A DNA stretch of 56,323 nt from Acidimicrobiaceae bacterium (GTDB taxonomy: Bacteria; Actinomycetota; Acidimicrobiia; Acidimicrobiales; RAAP-2), in contig JABEUR010000062.1 in the NCBI GenBank assembly GCA_013044405.1, forward strand, positions 1-56,323, read 5' to 3'. A program made the translations under genes and the position numbers. Below the pieces are notes generated by a model. The model saw only the letters and a list, made by a program, of their open reading frames with translations. It was not told the DNA's origin and ran no database searches. Below are positions 48,422 to 56,323 of the stretch, in pieces. Position 1 is the stretch's first letter. Every line of letters starts with the position of its first letter.

Positions 48422-50812
48422 ATGGTTGTGGCAACGGCACGACACCAGAGCAAGCCGGGTGGCAAGACGGCCAAGCGTCCGCCGAGTCGGGCGCGCGGCG
48501 GATCTCGCGGCTCGAGCGTCCCCACTATCTGGCAGCGTCACGCCCGTGACCTTCTGGTCGTCGTGTTCATTGTCGCCGGTTTCTTTGCCACCTTGGCCGA
48601 AGTCGGAGCCCTTGGACCGGTGGGGCGGGCGATCTCGACGCTGCTCCAGGTGGTCTTTGGCGCGGGACGCTTCGTGCTGCCCTTCATACTCGTCGGGCTC
48701 GGCGGTGCGCTCCTGTGGGGCAAGATCGACGTCGATCCGATTCGTCTCGGATGGGGGATTTCGCTCGCGTTGCTGAGCGTCTGTGGACTGAGCGATCTGG
48801 CTGGTGGTCGACCCGGTTGGCACGCGAGCACCGCGCAACTCGCCCACGGCGGTGGTTGGGTGGGCGTTTTGATCGGCGGGGGACTCCACAAAGCCGTAGG
48901 CGTCGCGGGCTCGGCGATCCTCTTGCTCGCCGTACTCGTCGTGGCGATCATGGTGGGAACCGGTATCGGACTGCGCTCACTCTTGAGTGCAGCAGCAGTA
49001 GTCGTGCGATGGACTGCTTCGCACTTCTCACGCTGGTGGACTTCACGTCCTGAGTCGCAGTCCGCCCTTCGAGGAGTGCCCGCTCGAGTCGAACAAACCA
49101 AGGGACCGTCCGCACGAAGTACTCGAGGCGCATCGGACGAAGATTCTCAGGACTATTCGAGCCCCCCCGAAGACGAGGAGCAGAGCTACGCCGACTACAC
49201 CCAGGAGTACGACGTTTTGAGCGATCCGATCGAGCAGGTCATCGCACCGACCAAGGGGACCCCGACGCCCGTGGTCAACGTTGCTCAGATGTCGGGCGAC
49301 TGGGAGCTTCCGCCCGCCTCCTTGCTCGCCAGGACCCGAGAACTGCGCCAGGACCGATCGGTGATCGAAGCGTTGGGGGTTGAGTTGGTCAATGCCTTGG
49401 CGGCTCACGGTGTCGACACGATCCTCGTCGGATTCACCGTCGGTCCGACGGTCACTCGCTTCGAACTCGAACTCGGCCCCGGCGTGAAGGTGGCGAGCGT
49501 GACCTCACTCAACAAGGACATCGCGTACGCCATGGCCTCACCAGAAGTCCGCATCCTCGCACCAATCCCGGGTCGCTCGGCCATCGGTGTCGAAGTCCCT
49601 AACCGACAACGGACGTTGGTCGCTCTGGGCGACCTACTGGCTTCGGATGAGGCCCTGGCCGCGCACCACCCACTCGATGTGCCGATCGGTCGCGATATCT
49701 CAGGCAAGACCGTTGTCGTCAATCTTGGCGAGATGCCGCACGTGCTCATCTCGGGCGCGACTGGTGCCGGTAAGTCTTCGTGCATCAACTCGATGGTCAC
49801 CTCACTCGTCATGCGCGCCACTCCCGAACAACTGCGACTCCTGCTGGTCGACCCGAAGCGAGTGGAAATGGGGCAGTACAACGACTTGCCCCACTTGCTG
49901 GCGCCCGTGGTGGTCGATCCAAAGAAGGCGGCGGGGATGCTGGCGTGGGCTGTGAAGGAGATGGAGCGCCGCTACGACCTGCTGGCCGAGAGCGGAGCGC
50001 GCGACATCACGAGCTATCAACAGATGATCGTTCGAGGTGAGTTGGTCGCCGAAGCGTCGACGGCGCAATTGGTGGCCGACGCGATCGAGCGCGCAATCGG
50101 ACTTGAGTCAGACGCCGCAACACCTCCGGGACCGGAACAGCTTCCCTACATCGTCATCGTCGTGGACGAGCTGAACGACCTGATGATGGTCGCTGCTCGT
50201 GACGTTGAGGAGTCGGTCGTGCGAATTGCCCAGATGGCTCGGGCCGTTGGCATCCATTTGGTCCTCGCCACTCAACGTCCGAGCGTTGACGTCATCACCG
50301 GTGTCATCAAGGCCAACGTCCCGAGTCGAATCGCCTTTGCGGTCTCGTCGCTCGCCGATAGCCGCGTCATTCTCGATCAGGCGGGCGCCGAGCGGCTCAT
50401 CGGCAAAGGCGACATGCTGCTCGTTACCGCCTCTTCCAACATCGCTCGTCGTCTCCAGGGTCCGTGGGTCTCTGAAGAAGAGGTCCACAGAGTGGTCGCC
50501 TCGTGGAGAGCCCAAGGGGGGCGACGTGAGAATGTCGTCGCCCTCGACGTGCCAACGAGCCGCAGCGGCTCAATGGGTGGCTCCAGCGGTGACGATGATG
50601 ACGAGATCCTTCGCCAAGCGCGCGACTTGGTCATTCGAACCCAGTCCGGCTCGACCTCGATGCTCCAACGCAAGTTGCGTGTCGGTTTCGCCCGTGCGGG
50701 ACGCATCATGGACCAGCTCGAGCAAGAGGGCGTGGTCGCCGCCGGCGACGGTTCCAAAGCACGCAAGGTGTTGATCACGCTCGAGGAGTACGACGAGCAG
50801 ACGTCGTTGTAG
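48422..50812 (+). CDS. ftsK: DNA translocase FtsK/SpoIIIE
   Basis: N-terminal TM domain; VLISGATGAGKSSCIN, LLVDPKRVEMGQYNDLPHLL, IVVDELNDLMMVAARDVEESVVRIAQMARAVGIHLVLATQRPSVDVITG; C-terminal gamma domain. Confidence 0.95.
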   Translation: MVVATARHQSKPGGKTAKRPPSRARGGSRGSSVPTIWQRHARDLLVVVFIVAGFFATLAEVGALGPVGRAISTLLQVVFGAGRFVLPFILVGLGGALLWGKIDVDPIRLGWGISLALLSVCGLSDLAGGRPGWHASTAQLAHGGGWVGVLIGGGLHKAVGVAGSAILLLAVLVVAIMVGTGIGLRSLLSAAAVVVRWTASHFSRWWTSRPESQSALRGVPARVEQTKGPSARSTRGASDEDSQDYSSPPEDEEQSYADYTQEYDVLSDPIEQVIAPTKGTPTPVVNVAQMSGDWELPPASLLARTRELRQDRSVIEALGVELVNALAAHGVDTILVGFTVGPTVTRFELELGPGVKVASVTSLNKDIAYAMASPEVRILAPIPGRSAIGVEVPNRQRTLVALGDLLASDEALAAHHPLDVPIGRDISGKTVVVNLGEMPHVLISGATGAGKSSCINSMVTSLVMRATPEQLRLLLVDPKRVEMGQYNDLPHLLAPVVVDPKKAAGMLAWAVKEMERRYDLLAESGARDITSYQQMIVRGELVAEASTAQLVADAIERAIGLESDAATPPGPEQLPYIVIVVDELNDLMMVAARDVEESVVRIAQMARAVGIHLVLATQRPSVDVITGVIKANVPSRIAFAVSSLADSRVILDQAGAERLIGKGDMLLVTASSNIARRLQGPWVSEEEVHRVVASWRAQGGRRENVVALDVPTSRSGSMGGSSGDDDDEILRQARDLVIRTQSGSTSMLQRKLRVGFARAGRIMDQLEQEGVVAAGDGSKARKVLITLEEYDEQTSL

Positions 50813-50815
50813 CGC

Positions 50816-52042
50816 GTGTCGAAATCTTCAGCCAATCCCAGGCGGACTTCGCGCGGACTCTTGATCCGACTGTTCGCGATGTTCCTGGGAGCGCTCATCG
50901 CCACGGCCCTGGTCGTCTCGATGCAGTTGCCCCTCATGGGTCGCGCATCGGCGTTCACCACCACTGCCCGTTCGATCACGAGCGCTGCGGGAAGCGTCCC
51001 CCCGCTCGCCTGGCCCAGCCAAGGAAGCGCGGCACTTCTGATTCCGTCGCTCGGTGTGCAAAGGACGTGGCACGACCGTGTCGTGCCCATCGCCAGTTTG
51101 ACCAAGATGATGACCGCTTACGTCACGTTGCAGGCCCTACCCCTCTCGCCCGGCACGGAAGGTCCCTGCGTGACGGTGGGGCCCGCGGACGTGGCGACCT
51201 ATGCGCAGATGAACAGCGTGGACGAGTCGAGCGCCCGAGTCGTCGACGGCGAGCAACTCTGTGAGCAGCAACTGCTCGAAGGGCTCCTCGTGCATTCGGC
51301 TGGTAACTACGCGGTGCTCTTGAGCCGTCTGGTCTCGGGTTCGTCGAGCGCCTTCGTCGAGCGTATGAATCAGACGGCGGCGGCGCTCGGACTCTCGTCG
51401 ACGCACTACGCCGACGAGTCTGGATTCTCCTCGCAGTCGGTGTCGAGCGCACTCGACCAGGCGAAATTGGCGCGCTGGTTGATGAAGTCTGCTCTGGTGC
51501 GCTCGATCGTGATTCAGCCCACGGTCACTCTGCCCGTGGCGGGGACCTTGAGCACGTTCACGCCGCTCGTGGGCACCGATCACGTCATCGGGGTCAAGTC
51601 GGGGCGCACCGAGGCCGCCGGTGGTTGTGACGTCATGGCGATGACGTTCGTCCAAGGTGGCCAGACCAGAGTCATCTACGCCGTGATCCTGGGCCAGCGA
51701 AGTGGGAACATGCTCACTCCGGCCGGTGCGGCGGCTCTGGCCCTGGCCAATTCGGCCCTCGCCAACCGGGTGGCGCACGTCTTCGTGCGCGGGAGCGTCG
51801 TCGGTCGAATTGGTTGGGGACTGCAGACCAGCGATGTGGTGGTGGCCCATCGCGCGACCGCCTACTGGTGGGCGCCTCGTAGACAACTCCCGTATCGGAT
51901 CGCCATCAGCAGTTTCTCCAAGCCAATCCGCCGAGGCGAGCAAGTGGGATGGCTCGAAGTTCGCGGACTGGTCTCCACGAGGATCGAGCTCGTGGCCGCC
52001 CGCTCCGTATCAGCCCCCTCCATCTGGCAACGCCTACGCTGA
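50816..52042 (+). CDS. Serine-type D-Ala-D-Ala carboxypeptidase (S11)
   Basis: SxxK (IASLTKMM), SxN (HSAGNYAVLLS), KSG motif GVKSGRTEAAGG; N-terminal signal/TM. Confidence 0.85.
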   Translation: MSKSSANPRRTSRGLLIRLFAMFLGALIATALVVSMQLPLMGRASAFTTTARSITSAAGSVPPLAWPSQGSAALLIPSLGVQRTWHDRVVPIASLTKMMTAYVTLQALPLSPGTEGPCVTVGPADVATYAQMNSVDESSARVVDGEQLCEQQLLEGLLVHSAGNYAVLLSRLVSGSSSAFVERMNQTAAALGLSSTHYADESGFSSQSVSSALDQAKLARWLMKSALVRSIVIQPTVTLPVAGTLSTFTPLVGTDHVIGVKSGRTEAAGGCDVMAMTFVQGGQTRVIYAVILGQRSGNMLTPAGAAALALANSALANRVAHVFVRGSVVGRIGWGLQTSDVVVAHRATAYWWAPRRQLPYRIAISSFSKPIRRGEQVGWLEVRGLVSTRIELVAARSVSAPSIWQRLR

Positions 52043-52046
52043 ATTC

Positions 52047-52895
52047 ATGATCGCGCGAGTCCCAGCCAGTTCCGCCAACCTGGGTCCAGGCTTCGATACC
52101 TTGGCCGTGGCGCTCAACCTCTACGTTGAGGTCTCAGTCGAGCCCGCGCGCTCGTTCTCGATCACCAGTGAAGGATTCGGCGCCGGTCGCTTTGACGGTC
52201 CAGACCACCTGGCCGCAGTCGTGGCGCGCGAGACCTTGGGACACTCGAATTTCAAGCTTCACGTGAACAGCGAGATTCCGCTCTCTCGGGGTCTCGGCTC
52301 CTCAGCGGCGCTCGCCGTCGCGGCCGCCGCCGCTGCCGGCGCTCACGATCCCCTGGCGATCGGAACCGAGGTCGATGGCCACGCCGAGAATGCCGCGGCC
52401 TCGCTCCTCGGAGGACTCGTGGCGGCGAGCGTCCATGAGCGCGACGGGATCGTGGCGAGGTCGCTGGCCCTGGACGAGGCCTGGAGATTCGTGGTGGTCA
52501 TACCCGATCAGGAGTTGGCGACCGCTGAAGCGCGCCGCGTCCTGCCCGCGAGCGTGCCGTTGCGCGACGCCGTGCACAATCTCAATGCAATGGGACTGCT
52601 CATCGCCGGCATGGCCGACCATCGCGACTTCGTCCCTTGGGCGATGGAGGACCACCTCCATCAGCCCTATCGAATGGGGCTGCTGCCCTTCGCCGCCGAG
52701 CTGCTCGACTTCTTGCGTGCAGCTGGCGCAGCCGGCTCGTGTTGGTCGGGAGCTGGTTCGACGATACTCGCTCTGGTGCTCGACGAGTTCGCAACCCACG
52801 TGCGAGATCAGGCACTCGATTACTTGGAAGTTCACCGCATCCCCGGGACGGCGCTCGTACTCGAAGCGGATCGCGTTGGACTGGTGACCAGTTGA
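52047..52895 (+). CDS. thrB: Homoserine kinase
   Basis: GHMP kinase: VPASSANLGPGFDTLAVAL, IPLSRGLGSSAALAVAAAAAAG, GSCWSGAGSTILAL. Confidence 0.95.
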   Translation: MIARVPASSANLGPGFDTLAVALNLYVEVSVEPARSFSITSEGFGAGRFDGPDHLAAVVARETLGHSNFKLHVNSEIPLSRGLGSSAALAVAAAAAAGAHDPLAIGTEVDGHAENAAASLLGGLVAASVHERDGIVARSLALDEAWRFVVVIPDQELATAEARRVLPASVPLRDAVHNLNAMGLLIAGMADHRDFVPWAMEDHLHQPYRMGLLPFAAELLDFLRAAGAAGSCWSGAGSTILALVLDEFATHVRDQALDYLEVHRIPGTALVLEADRVGLVTS

Positions 52896-53770
52896 TCGTA
52901 CAGGTTCATAGCGGACGGTCGCGCGCGCTGAGCGGGGTCGGTTTCATGGTGCTCGGTGCCACGATCATTCAATGGTCGGCCGCCATCGCGACCGGAGTGT
53001 TCCGTTCACTTGGGCCATCGGCGACCAGTGCGTGGCGCATCCTCATCGGAGCGTTGGTGTTGGTGGCCTTCGTGCGGCCCAAGGTCCGCGGCTGGACTCG
53101 TAGCCAGTGGATGGGGGCTGTTGCCTTAGGAGCCTCGATCGCCTTCATGAACCAGTGCTTCTACCAGGCGATTGCCAGGATTCCTCTAGGCACCGCGGTG
53201 GTGATTGAGTACCTCGGACCGTTCCTCGTCTCGGCGTTGGGTAAGCGAAGTGCCAAGCATCTTGCCTTCGTGGCCCTGGCGGCGCTGGGGGTACTGGCTA
53301 TTGCCCATCCCGGTGGCGGCTTTCATCTTTGGGGGGTGGTCTTCGCAGCGGGATCGGGGATGGGCTGGGCGGCGTACGTGTTCGCCGCCCATCGAGTCGG
53401 CTCCCAGGCCGAGGGGTTTGGTGGGCTGGCGGTCTCATTGGCAGTGAGTGCAGTGCTCACGTCACCGATGTCCATGGGTTCGCTCGGGCGCGTCGTGGCT
53501 AGTCCTGGTCTCTTGGTGCGCCTGTTGGAAATAGCCGTCATGGGTGTCGTCTTGGGCTTCGCCTTCGAGCTGCAAGCCCTTCGAAGGTTGCGTCCGGCGA
53601 CCGCCGGGGTCATCTTTGCCTTGGATCCGGCGATGGCCTTCGTCATTGGACTTATTCTCCTGCATCAGTCGGTCAGTGGATGGGACCTCGTGGGCATTCT
53701 TTGCGTCGTGGTCGCTGGTGCTGGCGTCACCTACGACGCGACGAGCGCTGATCCATTAGTCGCTCAGTAG
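52892..53770 (+). CDS. EamA/DMT-superfamily transporter (RhtA-like)
   Basis: ~10 TM segments, MNQCFYQAIARIPLGTAVVIEYLGPFLVS, second EamA repeat; TTG start overlapping thrB stop. Confidence 0.85.
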   Translation: MIVQVHSGRSRALSGVGFMVLGATIIQWSAAIATGVFRSLGPSATSAWRILIGALVLVAFVRPKVRGWTRSQWMGAVALGASIAFMNQCFYQAIARIPLGTAVVIEYLGPFLVSALGKRSAKHLAFVALAALGVLAIAHPGGGFHLWGVVFAAGSGMGWAAYVFAAHRVGSQAEGFGGLAVSLAVSAVLTSPMSMGSLGRVVASPGLLVRLLEIAVMGVVLGFAFELQALRRLRPATAGVIFALDPAMAFVIGLILLHQSVSGWDLVGILCVVVAGAGVTYDATSADPLVAQ

Positions 53771-53779
53771 GCTGAAGAA

Positions 53780-55174
53780 GTGGATACGCCGAGAACATTC
53801 TTGATTCGGACCTTCGGCTGTCAGATGAACGAGCACGATTCCGAGCGCCTGGCGGGGCTCTTGGTTGGCGAAGGCATGGTGGAAGCAGCGAACGAGGAGG
53901 AGGCCGACGTCATGGTCTTCAACACGTGCACCATTCGCGAGAACGCGGACCTGAAACTCTATAGCGCACTGGGCCAGTTGAAGGCCGTCAAAGAGCGCCG
54001 TCCGTCGATGCAGATCGCCGTGGGAGGCTGCATGGCCCAAAAGGATCGCGGCGAGATTCTCGAACGAGCAGGTTGGGTGGACGTCGTCTTTGGAACGCAC
54101 AATCTCGCCTCGACCCCACGCCTACTCGAACGTGCGCGACACCTCGGTCCACAGGTCGAAGTCTGGGACGCACCCGATCCGGTCGCGAATCGAGACATGG
54201 CTCCGGCACTCTATGCAGTTCGCGAACTGGCCTTCGCGGCATGGATGACCATCCAAACCGGATGTGATAACAGCTGTGCCTACTGCATCGTTCCCGCGGT
54301 TCGTGGCGCGGAGATCAGTCGACCGTTCGAAGACCTGTTGATGGAGGCGACCATGCTCGCCGCCAATGGCGTCACTGAGATCACCGTGCTCGGTCAGAAC
54401 GTCAACTCCTATGGTCGTGACATCACCGGGCGTCGTCCGATGTTCGCAGACCTGCTTCGCGCCCTGGGCGAGATCGAGGGAATAGAGCGGATTCGCTTCA
54501 CGAGTCCTCACCCGAAAGACCTGCGCCCCGAGACGATCGCCGCGATGGCCGAGACCAAGGCCGTGTGCCCCCAACTCCATCTGCCACTGCAGTCCGGATC
54601 CGATCGCGTCCTCAGCGCCATGCGGCGCGGCTACAACGTCGAGCGTTACGCGCAACGTCTCGCGAGGGCCCGCAGTGAGATCGAAGACCTTGCGGTGACG
54701 ACGGATCTCATCGTCGGTTTCCCCGGCGAGACCGATCGCGACTTTGAGAAAACGCTCGAAGTGGTTGCGGCGTGCGAGTTCGACTCTGCCTACACGTTCA
54801 TCTTCTCTCCCAGAGAAGGTACCCGCGGCGCCGACATGACCGAAGACTTCGTCGGCGACGATGTGGTCAAGGAGCGATTCGCTCGTCTGAAGGACGTGCT
54901 CGATCGCTCGGCGCTTCGGCGCCACGCAGCCAGAGTTGGTCGTCGAGAGGAGGTCCTCGTCGAAGGGCCATCACGACGAAACGTGCAGATGCTCTCCGGG
55001 CGCACTCGCCAGGGCAAGCTCATCCACTTTCCAGTCGTTGACGAGGTGTTGCGCCCAGGCGCTCTGGCGTACGTGGACGTCACGCACGGAGCGCCGTACC
55101 ACCTGATGGGTGAGTTCGTCTCGACCATTCGTCCACCCCGGCACAAGACGCGAATCGCCCTTTTGAGCTCGTGA
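53780..55174 (+). CDS. miaB: tRNA-2-methylthio-N6-dimethylallyladenosine synthase
   Basis: IRTFGCQMNEHDSERLAG, FNTCTIRENAD, IQTGCDNSCAYCIVPAVRGAEISRP (radical SAM CxxxCxxC), TRAM domain. Confidence 0.96.
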   Translation: MDTPRTFLIRTFGCQMNEHDSERLAGLLVGEGMVEAANEEEADVMVFNTCTIRENADLKLYSALGQLKAVKERRPSMQIAVGGCMAQKDRGEILERAGWVDVVFGTHNLASTPRLLERARHLGPQVEVWDAPDPVANRDMAPALYAVRELAFAAWMTIQTGCDNSCAYCIVPAVRGAEISRPFEDLLMEATMLAANGVTEITVLGQNVNSYGRDITGRRPMFADLLRALGEIEGIERIRFTSPHPKDLRPETIAAMAETKAVCPQLHLPLQSGSDRVLSAMRRGYNVERYAQRLARARSEIEDLAVTTDLIVGFPGETDRDFEKTLEVVAACEFDSAYTFIFSPREGTRGADMTEDFVGDDVVKERFARLKDVLDRSALRRHAARVGRREEVLVEGPSRRNVQMLSGRTRQGKLIHFPVVDEVLRPGALAYVDVTHGAPYHLMGEFVSTIRPPRHKTRIALLSS

Positions 55175-56106
55175 ACAACTTCGGCGGCATGGCGGTCGCG
55201 CTGGTTGGCCCCACGGCGTCGGGTAAGTCCGCCCTGGCCCACGCGGTCGCCCTCGACGAGCGAGGCGTCGAGATCCTCTGTGTCGACGCGATGACCGTCT
55301 ATCGCGGCATGGACATCGGTACGGCCAAGCCGACGGGCGTCGAGCGCGCTGAAGTCGACTATCACCTCATCGACCTGGTGGATCCGAGTGAGGAGTTCAC
55401 CGTCGCCCAGTTCCAAGAGGAGGCGCGAGACGCCGCTACGCGAGTGTGGCAGGGCGGCGCGGCGGTGCTCTACGTCGGTGGTACGGGGCTCTACGGGCGC
55501 GCCGTCTTGGACAACCTCGAGATTCCCGGTCAGTTTCCCAAGATTCGTCACGAACTCGAGAGTCGAGTCGTTGAGGATCTACCTGGGCTGTACGCCGAAT
55601 TGCAAACCATAGATCCGTTGGCGGCGAGTCGGATGGAGGCGAGTAATGAGCGACGGGTTCTACGCGCACTCGAGGTCAGCCTCGGGTCCGGTCGACCGTT
55701 CTCCTCCTTTGGCAACGGACTGCTCAACTATGGGCCCGTACGAGTCGTCCAGATCGGACTCGAGGTGGAACTCGAAGAGCTGGACCGGAGAATCACCGAG
55801 CGATTCGAGTCGTGGATGGATCATGGTCTCCTACAAGAGGTGCAGAGACTCGCCCGTGCGCCCGGTGGTATTGGTCGAACAGCACGCCAGGCGGTGGGTT
55901 ATCGACAACTCCTCGATCACGTCGAACGCGAAGTTCCACTCGAGGCGTGCGTGCGCGACGCCCTGACCCACAGTCGTCGACTGGCCCGTCGACAACGATC
56001 GTGGTTCCATCGTGACCCCAGGATCGAATGGTTTAGCGACCCCGATGCCGCGAGGAGGCGTCTGGTTGAGGTGCTGACCAGCCCCGATGGGTTCGTGCGA
56101 GACTAG
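55171..56106 (+). CDS. miaA: tRNA dimethylallyltransferase
   Basis: ALVGPTASGKSALAHAVA, DAMTVYRGMDIGTAKPT, VGGTGLYGRAV, RTARQAVGYRQLLDH. Confidence 0.95.
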   Translation: MNNFGGMAVALVGPTASGKSALAHAVALDERGVEILCVDAMTVYRGMDIGTAKPTGVERAEVDYHLIDLVDPSEEFTVAQFQEEARDAATRVWQGGAAVLYVGGTGLYGRAVLDNLEIPGQFPKIRHELESRVVEDLPGLYAELQTIDPLAASRMEASNERRVLRALEVSLGSGRPFSSFGNGLLNYGPVRVVQIGLEVELEELDRRITERFESWMDHGLLQEVQRLARAPGGIGRTARQAVGYRQLLDHVEREVPLEACVRDALTHSRRLARRQRSWFHRDPRIEWFSDPDAARRRLVEVLTSPDGFVRD

Positions 56107-56113
56107 GTAACGC

Positions 56114-56323
56114 ATGGCACTTCGTAACCTACAAAAGTGGCACGGGGCGGGCAACGACTTCTTGGTGGACGTCACCGAGAACGCAGCACTCCCGTGGTGG
56201 AACCCTGAGCGCGCGCGTGCGGTATGCGCGCGCTCGACCGGGGTCGGCGCCGATGGATTGTTGGTAACCAACCTCGGCTCGCCGGTCACCATGAGCTTGT
56301 TCAACGCGGACGGATCGCCCGCG
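56114..56323 (+). CDS. dapF: Diaminopimelate epimerase (3' truncated by window edge)
   Basis: Translation MALRNLQKWHGAGNDFLVDV...CARSTGVGADGLLVTN..MSLFNADGSPA. Confidence 0.93.
   Translation, partial: MALRNLQKWHGAGNDFLVDVTENAALPWWNPERARAVCARSTGVGADGLLVTNLGSPVTMSLFNADGSPA

Noticed and set aside
1-56323. CRISPR array, prophage, transposon, toxin-antitoxin or defence island
   Set aside because: No regularly spaced repeats, transposases, integrase-associated cargo or recognisable defence genes; XerC at 20721 is the housekeeping recombinase.

Overview
The 56 kb window is a dense, high-GC, almost entirely core bacterial chromosome segment. Gene content and order (mtrAB-lpqB-like locus, dapA-rnj, class II DAHP synthase, short ProRS) suggest an actinobacterial lineage, possibly Acidimicrobiia; this is inference. 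I support 54 protein-coding genes, with the first (mreB) and last (dapF) truncated by the window edges. They cover: mreBCD-mrdA-rne; rplU-rpmA; HU; obg-proBA; a MoxR/VWA pair; aroG (class II); nadD-rsfS; an MtrAB/LpqB-like two-component locus; xerC; rpsB-tsf-pyrH-frr-cdsA-dxr-rseP-ispG-proS; rimP-nusA-ylxR-infB-rbfA-truB-ribF; rpsO-pnp; a YfhO-like membrane protein; dapB-dapA-rnj; ftsK; an S11 peptidase; thrB plus an EamA exporter; miaB-miaA-dapF. I saw no tRNA, rRNA, CRISPR array, transposon, prophage or obvious defence system, and no clear new multi-gene system. The best signals are regulatory. (1) A repeated TAnnnT-N6-ATG/GTG arrangement at about a dozen transcription-unit starts, implying widespread leaderless mRNAs, while translation-related genes keep structured leaders. 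(2) A ylxR gene whose only plausible start codon is ATA, overlapping the nusA stop. (3) A promoter-leader-terminator attenuator candidate in front of rimP-nusA-infB. (4) Candidate structured leaders for rne, rpsB, rpsO and pnp.
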